Source of the DNA: UBA1738 sp045538755
GTDB taxonomy: Bacteria; Bacillota; Clostridia; UBA1381
NCBI GenBank assembly: GCA_045538755.1
Contig: JAZQEC010000036.1
Span: 1 to 49,342 of the forward strand
Length of the DNA: 49,342 bases
Direction: 5' to 3'
In this document: positions 7,348 through 15,640 of the stretch, piece by piece
How positions within the stretch are numbered: position 1 is the stretch's first letter
Layout: every line of letters starts with the position of its first letter
The notes under the pieces: model-generated
The model's database searches: none
What the model was told of the DNA's origin: nothing
Seen by the model: the letters and a program-made list of their open reading frames with translations, nothing else
Program-made: the position numbers and the translations under genes

Positions 7348-8494
7348 GCAAAAGGAGTTTTGGCAAAATGCCTATCACCGCTGGAATATTAAAGAAGGTG
7401 CGACGAGAAGCGGAAAAACATATCTTGATTACTTTTTAATACCAAAGCGTATACGTACCTGCAGCGGAAATGGACTCATTGTACTTTTGGGAAACACAAA
7501 AGGAACACTTAATCGTAATATTTTAGAGCCAATGCGCTCAATATGGGGTGACGAGCTTGTAGGGAGTATCGGAAGCGACAATACCGTAATGCTTTTTGGG
7601 AAAAAGTGCCATGCACTGGGTGCAGACAAGGTTACGCAGGTTTCAAAGCTTCAGGGTGCTGGAATAGAATACTGCTATGGTGATGAAATTACTACCTGGC
7701 ATGAAGACGTTTTTTCAATGCTTAAATCACGTCTTGATAAGCCTAACTCAATTTTTGACGGAACCTGTAATCCGGATAGTCCTAACCATTGGCTTTTAAA
7801 GTTTTTGGAAAGTGATGCAGACATTTTCCGTCAGCACTACACTATTTATGATAATCCAAACTTATCAGCAGAGTTTGTTAAGAATTTAGAGCGTGAATAC
7901 AGCGGAACTGTTTATTTTGATAGATTTATTCTTGGAAAATGGGCGTTGGCAGAAGGACTTATTTATCCTATGTTCAGTCGAGAAAAGCATATTACCGACC
8001 AAATTCCGCATAGCGGAAACTATTTTGTTTCAATCGACTATGGAACTTTAAATCCGTGTAGTATGGGGCTTTGGTGTGCATCAGGCAGTGAAGCTGTACG
8101 AATAAAAGAATTTTATCATGACGGGCGGCAAAAACAAAAGCTTTTAACCGATGAAGAATACTATACAGAGCTTGAAAAGCTTACAGACGGGATACCTGTT
8201 CAGTATGTTGTGGTGGACCCGTCTGCAGCAAGCTTTATTGAAACTGTAAGGCGGCATGGAAGATTTTCAGTTAAAAAAGCAAGGAATGATGTTTTAGACG
8301 GTATAAGGTACACAGCAGGACTTATATCAGCAGATAAAATTAAAATTCATCGTTCCTGTGAAAATACAATACGTGAATTTGGCGCATATTGCTGGGATAC
8401 AGAGCAAGCAGAGGACAAACCAATAAAGCAAAACGACCATGCTATGGACGATTTACGATATTTTTGCTACACGATTATGAAAAAACTGCTGTAA
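7328..8494 (+). CDS. terL: Terminase large subunit
   Basis: A 388-residue DNA-packaging ATPase/nuclease. The start ATG 7328 follows AGGAGG; a TTG three bases earlier is in frame. Visible motifs are Walker A GATRSGKT (~24-31), Walker B in IEYCYGDEI (~113-121) and nuclease Asp residues in SIDYG (~236), VVVDPS (~295) and DHAMDDLRY (~375). All key residues look intact, so it is probably functional. The length is at the short end for PBSX-type terminases. It overlaps the small terminase gene and precedes the portal gene. Confidence 0.93.
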   Translation: MLRLTNKQKEFWQNAYHRWNIKEGATRSGKTYLDYFLIPKRIRTCSGNGLIVLLGNTKGTLNRNILEPMRSIWGDELVGSIGSDNTVMLFGKKCHALGADKVTQVSKLQGAGIEYCYGDEITTWHEDVFSMLKSRLDKPNSIFDGTCNPDSPNHWLLKFLESDADIFRQHYTIYDNPNLSAEFVKNLEREYSGTVYFDRFILGKWALAEGLIYPMFSREKHITDQIPHSGNYFVSIDYGTLNPCSMGLWCASGSEAVRIKEFYHDGRQKQKLLTDEEYYTELEKLTDGIPVQYVVVDPSAASFIETVRRHGRFSVKKARNDVLDGIRYTAGLISADKIKIHRSCENTIREFGAYCWDTEQAEDKPIKQNDHAMDDLRYFCYTIMKKLL

Positions 8495-8518
8495 ATCCCA
8501 CCTGGATACACCTTATCA

Positions 8519-8552
8519 GCCCGCGATGAGGTTTTGTATTAAATTTGCGGGC
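8519..8552 (+). other. Intercistronic hairpin between terL and portal
   Basis: GCCCGC (8519-8524) pairs with GCGGGC (8547-8552) across a 22-nt loop in the 78-nt gap. There is no U-tract, so it is not a simple terminator; it might stabilise mRNA ends or set expression steps. Confidence 0.4.
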
Positions 8553-8572
8553 AGAAAGGCTATGGAAGTAGT

Positions 8573-9931
8573 ATGAATTTTTTTAAGAAGGTGATTAGCA
8601 TTTTCAGTTTAAAAAATTCCCTGTCTTCGCTGGGGATTGAAACAAAGCTGTCCGACAGAATGAACGCCGCCTTAAATGTCTGGGAAGGTCTTTATCGGGG
8701 CAAAAGCAGTCTTTCGATTGCTTCGGCGATTGCTTCGGAAACGGCAAGGCTGGTAACAATTGAATTTAAATCTGAGATTTCTGGTTCAAAAAGGGCGGAG
8801 TATCTGGACAGGCAGTACAAAGACGTGATTTTTAATATCCGCAATATTACAGAGCTTGCTTGTGCCAAGGGCGGAGTGGTTTTAAAGCCGTATGCAGAAG
8901 GCGATAAAATCAAGGTCAGCTGTGTTCAGGCAGAGAATTTTGTTCCTATTGACTTTAACTCGTCCGGTGAAATTACGGGTGCAGCATTTTTAGACAGATA
9001 TTTCTCCGGAGGAAAGGTTTATACACGTATTGAACAGCATGGTTTTGAAAACGGCGTGTATAAAATTAGAAATTCTGCATTTTGCAGCGAAAACGCAATA
9101 GGAATAGGAAAGCCGATTAATTTAAAAGAGGTTGATGCATGGAAGGGAATTGAGCCGTGCGTAGGCATAAAGGGCATTACAAAGCCACTATTTTCGTATT
9201 TCAAAATGCCAATGGCAAACTTTGTTGATACAGAATCACCCCTTGGTATTTCGGTTTTTGCAAGGGTTGAGTCACTTATAAAGGATGCTGAAAAGCAGTA
9301 TGAGCGACTTTTGTGGGAATTCGAAAGCGGAGAAAGGGCGCTGTTTGTAGATGAGTCGGCAATGAGAAGGGACGGAAACGGTAATTGCGTTGTTCCTGAT
9401 AAAAGGCTTTACCGACTTTTAAACAGTGGCGACGATTCTCTGTTTGAGGACTGGACTCCGACGCTTCGTGATGAATCATTAATAAACGGACTCAACGAGA
9501 TACTAAGAAAAATTGAATTCAATTCGGGTCTTGCCTACGGAACTTTGTCGAATGTATTAAACATTGACAGAACAGCAGAGGAAATAAGAGTGTCAAAACA
9601 ACGCAGTTATGCGCACGTCTGTGATATTCAGGCAGCTTTAAGGACAGCTCTTATAAATCTTGTTGATGCGATGAATGCTATATGCGACCTATACGCTCTT
9701 TCTGAGGACGGAGAATTTGGCATAAGTTTTGAATTCGACGACAGTATTGTAGCAGACAGAAAAGCCGAGTTTGAAGAAAAACTGAAGCTTTGCCAGGCGG
9801 GCATTATAAGACCTTGGGAAATGCGAAAATGGTATTTGGGCGAAGATGAGGAAGCGGCAAAGGAAAGAGCATATAGCCCTGTGTATGAACCAAAGAAGAA
9901 AATTGCGGATAGGAAAGGTGTGAGAAGATGA
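8573..9931 (+). CDS. Phage portal protein
   Basis: 452 residues between terL and a scaffold-like gene, the standard portal position. The sequence has long central helices (ESLIKDAEKQYERLLWEFES; EEIRVSKQRSYAHVCDIQAAL) and a C-terminal acidic stretch followed by a Lys/Arg-rich tail, as in portals of Firmicutes siphoviruses. It would form the dodecameric ring at one capsid vertex through which DNA enters. It ends in an ATGA overlap with the next gene, indicating translational coupling. Confidence 0.85.
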   Translation: MNFFKKVISIFSLKNSLSSLGIETKLSDRMNAALNVWEGLYRGKSSLSIASAIASETARLVTIEFKSEISGSKRAEYLDRQYKDVIFNIRNITELACAKGGVVLKPYAEGDKIKVSCVQAENFVPIDFNSSGEITGAAFLDRYFSGGKVYTRIEQHGFENGVYKIRNSAFCSENAIGIGKPINLKEVDAWKGIEPCVGIKGITKPLFSYFKMPMANFVDTESPLGISVFARVESLIKDAEKQYERLLWEFESGERALFVDESAMRRDGNGNCVVPDKRLYRLLNSGDDSLFEDWTPTLRDESLINGLNEILRKIEFNSGLAYGTLSNVLNIDRTAEEIRVSKQRSYAHVCDIQAALRTALINLVDAMNAICDLYALSEDGEFGISFEFDDSIVADRKAEFEEKLKLCQAGIIRPWEMRKWYLGEDEEAAKERAYSPVYEPKKKIADRKGVRR

Positions 9932-10434
9932 AAAAAGAAGACATTTTGAGCATTCTGCCGGATATTTCCGATGAACAGGCAGAAGAAATTTTAAAGCTTT
10001 ATTCAGAGAGTGTTTCAAAACTTTCAAAAGAGCTTGAAGCTGCAAAAAACAGCTCCGTGTCAGAGGAAGCATTAAGTGAGGCGTATGAAAGAGGCATAAA
10101 TGATGCAAAACAGGAATTTTCTGCGGCAGAATTTGAGCGATTACTCGCAGAAGGCGTTGAAAATGCAGGCTCTAAAAGTACAGCGGCGCTAAGAGCACTT
10201 TTAGACATGGAAAAAATAAAACTTAAGGACGGAAAGCTGGAAGGGTTTATTGAACAGCTTGAAGCACTAAAAAACGAGTGCGGATTCTTGTTTGAAGAGG
10301 AATCTGGTAAGCCTAAATTTACATCAGAGTCTTATAAAGGTAATGAAAATGTTGATTTTTCAAAGCTCAGCTACAAAGAAAGATTAAAACTTTACAAGGA
10401 AAATCCTGAGCTTTACAAAACTTTTGTAAGATAA
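9928..10434 (+). CDS. Capsid scaffold protein
   Basis: 168 residues, highly charged and helical (ESVSKLSKELEAAKNSS, FIEQLEALKNEC), with a basic and aromatic C-terminus (YKERLKLYKENPELYKTF) that would bind coat protein. It lies between portal and major capsid, the normal scaffold position (Gp20/DUF4355-like). No protease gene is present, consistent with a scaffold that leaves without cleavage, although that is inference. Confidence 0.78.
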   Translation: MKKEDILSILPDISDEQAEEILKLYSESVSKLSKELEAAKNSSVSEEALSEAYERGINDAKQEFSAAEFERLLAEGVENAGSKSTAALRALLDMEKIKLKDGKLEGFIEQLEALKNECGFLFEEESGKPKFTSESYKGNENVDFSKLSYKERLKLYKENPELYKTFVR

Positions 10435-10447
10435 AAAATGTGCCAAA

Positions 10448-10499
10448 GATGCCTGATTTGCCTGCAAAGGCATCGGAGGTAAAGTGATTTTTAGCAGGC
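10448..10499 (+). other. Candidate H-type pseudoknot upstream of capsid gene
   Basis: Stem 1 pairs GATGCCT (10448-10454) with AGGCATC (10468-10474). GCCTGC in its loop (10460-10465) is complementary to GCAGGC (10494-10499) downstream. Stems of 7 and 6 bp with loops of 5, 2 and 19 nt give an H-type pseudoknot ending ~6 nt before the ribosome binding site (AGAGG, 10505-10509) of the capsid gene. Confidence 0.5.
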
Positions 10500-10518
10500 G
10501 GAAAAGAGGTTTTAAATT

Positions 10519-11373
10519 ATGTCAATGACAAGTATTTCAAATTTAGTAAATCCAAAGGTTATGGCAGATATGATTTCTGCCAAGATTGAAAAGAAAATTG
10601 TGGTAGCTCCTTTTGCAAAGGTAGACGATTCTTTGGCAGGTGTTGCCGGTGATACAATCGTTGTCCCAAAATATTCGTACATAGGCGATGCAGACGACGT
10701 TGCAGAAGGTGTTGCAGTTGATACAACAACCCTTATTACAACAACAACCGAGGCAACTATTAAAAAGGCAATGAAGGCTGTTGAACTCTCTGATGAGGCA
10801 GTTTTATCAGGTTATGGCAATCCTATCGGCGAAACAAATAATCAGCTTGCTGCTTCTATCGCTGCAAAGGTTGATAACGACGCTATGGAAGCATTGCAGA
10901 CAGCAACTACTTCGTATGAGGCAGATGGAATTATTTCTTATGACGGAATTATTGATGCTATTGATAAGTTCGGCGAGGAATCAAACTGTCAGAAAGTTAT
11001 CTTCGTGCACCCTTCACAGCTTACACAGCTTCGTCATGATGAAGATTTTATTTCCTGCGAAAAATATACGGGAAATGTTATTTTAAGCGGTGAAATCGGT
11101 ATGATTGCAAACACTCGTGTTGTACCGTCTAAAAAGGTTGTTTTGAAAGACGGAAAGTACATCTGTCCTATTGTTAAGATTGAAAGCGAAGCAGAAGCTG
11201 AAGACGAAACACCGGCACTTACAATCTACTTAAAGCGTGATACAAATGTTGAAGTAGAAAGACAGACACTAAAGCGTGTGACAGATATTTCTGTTGACAA
11301 GTTCTATACAGTTGTACTTTCTAACGATAGCAAGGTTGTGCTTGCAAAATTTGCAGAAAAAGCAGGAGATTGA
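10519..11373 (+). CDS. Major capsid protein
   Basis: 284 residues, matching in character the N4-gp56/P22-coat-like HK97-fold group: N-terminal LVNPKVMADMISAKIEKKIVV, then GDTIVVPKYSYIGDADDVAEG, a Thr-rich loop and AMKAVELSDEAVLSGYGNP. This pattern is common in coat proteins of clostridial prophages. No long N-terminal scaffold domain needs removal, in line with the separate scaffold gene. It is the structural centre of the cluster and probably the most abundant product. Confidence 0.85.
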   Translation: MSMTSISNLVNPKVMADMISAKIEKKIVVAPFAKVDDSLAGVAGDTIVVPKYSYIGDADDVAEGVAVDTTTLITTTTEATIKKAMKAVELSDEAVLSGYGNPIGETNNQLAASIAAKVDNDAMEALQTATTSYEADGIISYDGIIDAIDKFGEESNCQKVIFVHPSQLTQLRHDEDFISCEKYTGNVILSGEIGMIANTRVVPSKKVVLKDGKYICPIVKIESEAEAEDETPALTIYLKRDTNVEVERQTLKRVTDISVDKFYTVVLSNDSKVVLAKFAEKAGD

Positions 11374-11378
11374 GTTAT

Positions 11379-11720
11379 ATGATGATTGACTTGTTTTTTT
11401 ACGACGGGTTTTGCGGCGGGGATTTAAAAATCCCTGCCTCAGAATTTCCAAGATGGGAAAGGTGCGCAAGAAATGAGCTTGCAAGGATTACGGGCGGAAA
11501 AAGCGAAACATCTGAGCTTGAGTGCGTAAAGACTTGTATTTGCGAAATGGCGGAAGCTATGTATGCTAAAGAAAATCTTGGTGGAGTTTTGTCGGAAAAT
11601 AATGACGGATATTCTGTTTCGTATAAAGATGAGGATGTAAAAAGCATTCTTTATGATGTCGCAAAAAGGAATCTTTTCGGAACGGATTTGTTATATCGGG
11701 GTGTTTTAAATGAGAAGTAA
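11379..11720 (+). CDS. Head-tail connector protein
   Basis: About 113 residues. ATG 11379 is preferred because AGGAG (11364-11368) is 10 nt upstream; the TTG at 11370 is too close to it. The all-helical, Glu/Cys-containing sequence (WERCARNELARITGG, CEMAEAMYAKENLGG) has the size and position of gp6/gp15-type connectors that extend the portal after packaging. Identity is inferred mainly from position. Confidence 0.7.
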   Translation: MMIDLFFYDGFCGGDLKIPASEFPRWERCARNELARITGGKSETSELECVKTCICEMAEAMYAKENLGGVLSENNDGYSVSYKDEDVKSILYDVAKRNLFGTDLLYRGVLNEK

Positions 11721-12033
11721 TGGTGACGTAACCTTATTTCATTTTGATGAAGCAAGCGAGTCTTTTAAAGTTGCGTATTTTCCCAATGTCCATATAAGCT
11801 ATAAACAGGTTGTTTCAAAAAGCGGTATAAAACAAAAGGGCTTTTATGCAGCAGACAGAGGTATAGTTCGGATTCCAACCGTAGAAAAAATTGAGGTGGC
11901 GGTAGGTGACTATGTGCATTTGGGAAGATGCAACAGTGAGATGCCAGATAGGGCAAATGACCTGAAAATTACTCAGGTCAGTGATAATAGAGTTGGCAGC
12001 TTGCCGCATTTTAAAATTTCTTGTGGAGGGTAG
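11710..12033 (+). CDS. Minor head-tail joining protein
   Basis: 107 residues, mostly beta (VTLFHFDEASESFKVAYFP, YVHLGRCNSEMPD), overlapping the connector gene by 11 bp. Head-closure or minor capsid proteins of this size occupy this slot in siphovirus clusters. I do not recognise a specific motif. Confidence 0.6.
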   Translation: MRSNGDVTLFHFDEASESFKVAYFPNVHISYKQVVSKSGIKQKGFYAADRGIVRIPTVEKIEVAVGDYVHLGRCNSEMPDRANDLKITQVSDNRVGSLPHFKISCGG

Positions 12034-12036
12034 GCT

Positions 12037-12456
12037 ATGATTGTTGAAAGCATTAAAAATTTTATGAAAAGCTGTCCCTATCTTGAAAATGATAAAATTA
12101 ACATAAACTGTCTTGGCGGCAAACCTATTTGCTATTCGATTGACACACTTCCGGAAAATCCGATTATAAAAAAATACTGTGATGGCGGTACTTTAAATCA
12201 GTATCGGTTTGTGTTTGCTATGCGTGATGCCTATGACGAAAATCCTGAATTTAATAAGGCGGCAGCTGAATTTTTTGAAAAGCTTGAAGGTTGGATTCAA
12301 GAACAAAATCGTCTCAAAAATTTGCCGCAGCTTAGAGATAAAAAACTCATTTCAGAAAGCATAGAAGTGGTAAAAAGTGCGCATCTTTTTGATAGCTCAA
12401 TGGATAGTGCAAGACTTCAGAGTGAAATAAGATTTGTTTACAGACAAGAGTGTTAA
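12037..12456 (+). CDS. Minor capsid / tail completion protein
   Basis: 139 residues with a recognisable clostridial-prophage pattern (MIVESIKNFMKSCPYLENDK and LPENPIIKKYCDGGTLNQYRFVF). From memory, relatives are sometimes mislabelled chloramphenicol resistance proteins; nothing here supports that. It lies between the joining protein and the tail tube, the usual place of the tail completion/terminator protein. GGAGG lies before the ATG. Confidence 0.68.
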   Translation: MIVESIKNFMKSCPYLENDKININCLGGKPICYSIDTLPENPIIKKYCDGGTLNQYRFVFAMRDAYDENPEFNKAAAEFFEKLEGWIQEQNRLKNLPQLRDKKLISESIEVVKSAHLFDSSMDSARLQSEIRFVYRQEC

Positions 12457-12491
12457 AAAATAGGGACATAAAATGAAAGGAAGGCTTTAAT

Positions 12492-12974
12492 ATGATTAAA
12501 AGAAGTGAAAAGCTTGCATTTATGCAGGTTACAGAAGGAGATACAAAGACATATAAGCGTATGACCGGATTTACCGAGCTTTCTGTATCTAAAAATCCTA
12601 AGGAATATTCAAGAAAGTATATTGACGAGGATATGGAAAGAAGCGCTGTTGTGGGATATGCTCCTGCAATATCCTATAAGTTTGACGCTGACCCAGAAAA
12701 TGCCGTGCATAAGGTGTTTTTTGAGGTCGCAGACAAAGAGCTTTTAGGTAAAGATACCGAGTGCAGTATTGTTATTGCTGATATTTCTGCAATAGAGGAG
12801 GACGGTTCTTGTCGAGCTGTTATGAGAAGTTTCTCTATTATTCCTTCGGGTGAAGGCGACGATAAGGATACATATACTTGCAGCGGAAGTCTTAAAGCGG
12901 CAGGTGAAAAAATTTTTGGAAAAGCTGCTACTACTGATGCATGGCAGACCTTGACCTTTACACCTGAAAATTAG
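12492..12974 (+). CDS. Major tail tube protein
   Basis: 160 residues, predominantly beta: FMQVTEGDTKTYKRMTGFTELSV opens the fold, and the C-terminus has GSLKAAGEKIFGKAA, a pattern seen in tail tube proteins of Firmicutes phages. It would form stacked hexameric rings. No sheath gene follows, so the tail should be non-contractile. Confidence 0.78.
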   Translation: MIKRSEKLAFMQVTEGDTKTYKRMTGFTELSVSKNPKEYSRKYIDEDMERSAVVGYAPAISYKFDADPENAVHKVFFEVADKELLGKDTECSIVIADISAIEEDGSCRAVMRSFSIIPSGEGDDKDTYTCSGSLKAAGEKIFGKAATTDAWQTLTFTPEN

Positions 12975-13022
12975 GGACAATAAAACTGGTTGCACAGGCA
13001 GTATAATAGGAGGCGGAGAATT

Positions 13023-13607
13023 ATGAGTATTTTGACTGATGCACTTCCGGATTATGTGATTATTGATGAGATAAAATATCCCATAAGAACGGATTTTCGT
13101 GTTTGGCTTGAGTTTGACAGAGTTGTTTCATCTTCCAAAATAAAAGCAGAAGATAAGGCAAAAATATTAATAAGATTATGCTTTGATAAAAAGAAATGCA
13201 GGATAGCTCCGCCGTTTTGTCAGGAGACTATATCCTGCCTGTGCGACTTTTATATGTGCAAAAAGTCGCAAAATGTAAGCAAAAAGGCAGAAGATGGAGA
13301 AAAAGTGTTTAGCTTTGAGCATGATGCCGATTACATTTATGCGGCTTTTTTTGCACAGTACGGAATTGATTTATTATCTGTCCCTTATATGCATTGGTTC
13401 AAATTTTCTGCACTTTTTAAAGGCCTTGATGAAAATTGCAAATTGATGAAAATTTTGTCGATAAGAAGTGTAAATCTTGCGCAAATAACCGATAAGAAAA
13501 AGCACAAATACTATAAAAAACTTAAAGAAATTTATGCTTTGCCTGATGAGAGAAGTGAAATTGAGCGCCAGTATGATATAGCCTCTGCACTTTATGAGGC
13601 GATGTAA
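13023..13607 (+). CDS. Gp15-type tail assembly chaperone
   Basis: 194 residues from ATG 13023, chosen because AGGAGG (13008-13013) lies 9 nt upstream; the frame is open 11 codons further up. Sequence features are VIIDEIKYPIRTDFRVWLEFD at the N-terminus and a helical, Lys-rich C-terminus. It matches the bacteriophage Gp15 family, located between tail tube and tape measure, whose members probably chaperone the tape measure. No -1 frameshift pair (G/GT) is evident. Confidence 0.8.
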   Translation: MSILTDALPDYVIIDEIKYPIRTDFRVWLEFDRVVSSSKIKAEDKAKILIRLCFDKKKCRIAPPFCQETISCLCDFYMCKKSQNVSKKAEDGEKVFSFEHDADYIYAAFFAQYGIDLLSVPYMHWFKFSALFKGLDENCKLMKILSIRSVNLAQITDKKKHKYYKKLKEIYALPDERSEIERQYDIASALYEAM

Positions 13608-13638
13608 GGGACATATAATAATGACAGGAGGTGAAAAA

Positions 13639-14778
13639 ATGGCAGATTTTCGTGAATTAGTAAAGAAATTTATAAAAGAAACAAATGACGATATTAAAAC
13701 CGATATCAGGGAAAAGGCTCCAAAACTTGGTGAATACCTTTCGATTAATGTTGCAAAAGGGCTTGAAGAAAGTGATGAACATACTGTAAGAGCTTTTGAA
13801 GGCCTTTATGAAAAACTAAGATATCAGCGTGATTTCGATTTAATAAGTGAAGGTGAATATTACCGAGAGCTTGAGTTGCTTAGGAACCAATATCTTAAAA
13901 AGGGAACGCAGGAATGGATGAAATATACCCTTGAAATATTCAAGTATCAGAAAAAACAATTTGAGACAGAGCAAGAAAATTTAACCGCACTTTTCGAGAC
14001 TGAAAAGAAAAGTATAACTAAGCTGTATGACAATATCGTAAAATATGCAAGCGGAAAGCTTGATGAGGTCATAAAAAAGCACAGGGCGACTACTGAAGAA
14101 ATAAACAGCTTTGGAAATCTTTTTAATGTAAATACTGTTTTAATGAACGGAAAAAAGGACACATTTATAACACTTCATGATATTGAGCACGATATTGGTG
14201 TTATAAAAAGGTATGGACAGACTATTGAAGACGTAAAGGCACGTATTTCGACACTTGGGCTTGATGAAGAAAAGAAAGATATCTTGATGACAGCCTTAAA
14301 CAGCTTAGGTGTTGAGGAGGGGCTTGGACTGGCATCGGCTCTTATGCGTGCTGACGATGAGACTTTTACAAAATATGCGGCTAGTTTACAGGAAAAAAGA
14401 ATTATTTCTGAAGGGATTTCAGCAAGGCGGTATGAGGAAGAATTTGAAACCGGCTGGAATGATGCATATAGCAATATGAAGAAAGAACTTGAAAAGGCAG
14501 GATACGAAATCCCTGATGGCTTTTATACGAGTGGCAGCATTTCAGCAGAAAAGTTTGGGCAAGGATTTGTTGAAGGACTTGATGCCCAACTTGCAACTAT
14601 ACGAACAAAAATTGACGAGTTCAATTTGGGTATCGGTATAGGAAATGCTTTTTCATATTCAGGAGACACATATAATACTACAAATAATTCGTATAATATT
14701 CAGTCTCAGGATGGAATTGATACTGTTGAGGCGATAAAACGTATGGAAACGGTCAAGAGACTATCCGGAGTTAGTTAA
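13639..14778 (+). CDS. Short tail tape measure protein
   Basis: 379 residues from ATG 13639, which has AGGAGGTG upstream. The N-terminal half is almost entirely charged helix with coiled-coil character (YQKKQFETEQENLTALFETEKKS); the C-terminal part is Asn/Tyr/Gly rich (YNTTNNSYNIQS). The position between the Gp15 family gene and the distal tail gene identifies it as the tape measure. At roughly 0.15 nm per residue it would specify a tail of only ~55-60 nm. No long hydrophobic segment of the kind that inserts in the host membrane is visible. Both points set it apart from typical tape measures, which often exceed 600 residues. Confidence 0.72.
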   Translation: MADFRELVKKFIKETNDDIKTDIREKAPKLGEYLSINVAKGLEESDEHTVRAFEGLYEKLRYQRDFDLISEGEYYRELELLRNQYLKKGTQEWMKYTLEIFKYQKKQFETEQENLTALFETEKKSITKLYDNIVKYASGKLDEVIKKHRATTEEINSFGNLFNVNTVLMNGKKDTFITLHDIEHDIGVIKRYGQTIEDVKARISTLGLDEEKKDILMTALNSLGVEEGLGLASALMRADDETFTKYAASLQEKRIISEGISARRYEEEFETGWNDAYSNMKKELEKAGYEIPDGFYTSGSISAEKFGQGFVEGLDAQLATIRTKIDEFNLGIGIGNAFSYSGDTYNTTNNSYNIQSQDGIDTVEAIKRMETVKRLSGVS

Positions 14779-14788
14779 AGGAGGTACA

Positions 14789-15640
14789 ATGTTTAGCATA
14801 AGATTTTATAATGAAACAGGAGAAATTATTTTTGGTGGCGGTAGCTCCCTTTCTCCTTGGAAACTTACTGCTGCAGAAGGACTTTCCTTTAGCGGTAAAA
14901 GTTTCACTGTGGCAAAATATGCTGGTCAGGACGGACAGGAAACAACAACTGCTGTTGACAATGCAAGAACTATAACTCTAAGAGGAGACTTGGTGGTAGG
15001 AGAGGATTTTGCAAAGCAATACTCTTCTGCAATTTCTGCTCTTGAAAAAAAGGGCTGGCTTGAAATTAAAACAGTTTTGGGTGTGCGCAGAATTGAGGCA
15101 AGATGCTGTGATTACCGTCAGGTAGACAGAAAAGGTAAATTTATTATTTACATAGTGCAGTTTATCTGTGACTGCCCGTATTTTGAGGATGCTATAAAGT
15201 CGGAGACGCCTATTTTTCAGCAAATTCCGCTGCTGGATGCAAAATTTACATTTCCGGCAAAGTTTTCGGAAAGAGTATCAAAAAACTTATTAAGCTATGA
15301 AGGTACTGCAAAAACCGAGCCGACATTTATTATAAACATTAATGAAGGAACCGACGGAGATAACGTTTTGGCTCTTTATAACCATACAAGCGGTGAATCG
15401 CTAAAAATTAATTATTCTGCAATTTTGGGTGAATGTGTTACAGTTGATGTAAAAAATCGAAAAATATACAATTCAAAGGGCGATAATCTTATTAAATATC
15501 TTGCAGATGATAGTTTTTTTGACGGATTTTTTCTATATCCCGGAATTAACGATATTGAGGTTTTAAACAACAATATGAATACCGGAATTGACGTTATTTG
15601 CCGATATTCAACCAGATATTCAGAGGCGGTGATTATATGA
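14789..15640 (+). CDS. Distal tail protein (Dit-like)
   Basis: 283 residues, AAAGGAGG before the ATG. The N-terminal ~130 residues (LTAAEGLSFSGKSFTVAKYAGQDGQET, IEARCCDYRQVDRKGKF) match the Dit/SipTAL-type fold that forms the hexameric hub at the tail tip. The C-terminal half is a beta-sandwich-like domain (FIININEGTDGDNVLALYNH; DGFFLYPGINDIEV). The gene ends in an ATGA overlap with the next gene. Confidence 0.8.
   Translation: MFSIRFYNETGEIIFGGGSSLSPWKLTAAEGLSFSGKSFTVAKYAGQDGQETTTAVDNARTITLRGDLVVGEDFAKQYSSAISALEKKGWLEIKTVLGVRRIEARCCDYRQVDRKGKFIIYIVQFICDCPYFEDAIKSETPIFQQIPLLDAKFTFPAKFSERVSKNLLSYEGTAKTEPTFIININEGTDGDNVLALYNHTSGESLKINYSAILGECVTVDVKNRKIYNSKGDNLIKYLADDSFFDGFFLYPGINDIEVLNNNMNTGIDVICRYSTRYSEAVII

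Noticed and set aside
7461..7629. Minus-strand frames within the terminase, portal and capsid genes
   Set aside because: All are antisense shadows of well-supported phage genes without ribosome sites.
12037..12456. Chloramphenicol resistance protein
   Set aside because: From memory, such names have been attached to this phage family, but the position and sequence are those of a minor capsid/tail completion protein, with no acetyltransferase motif.
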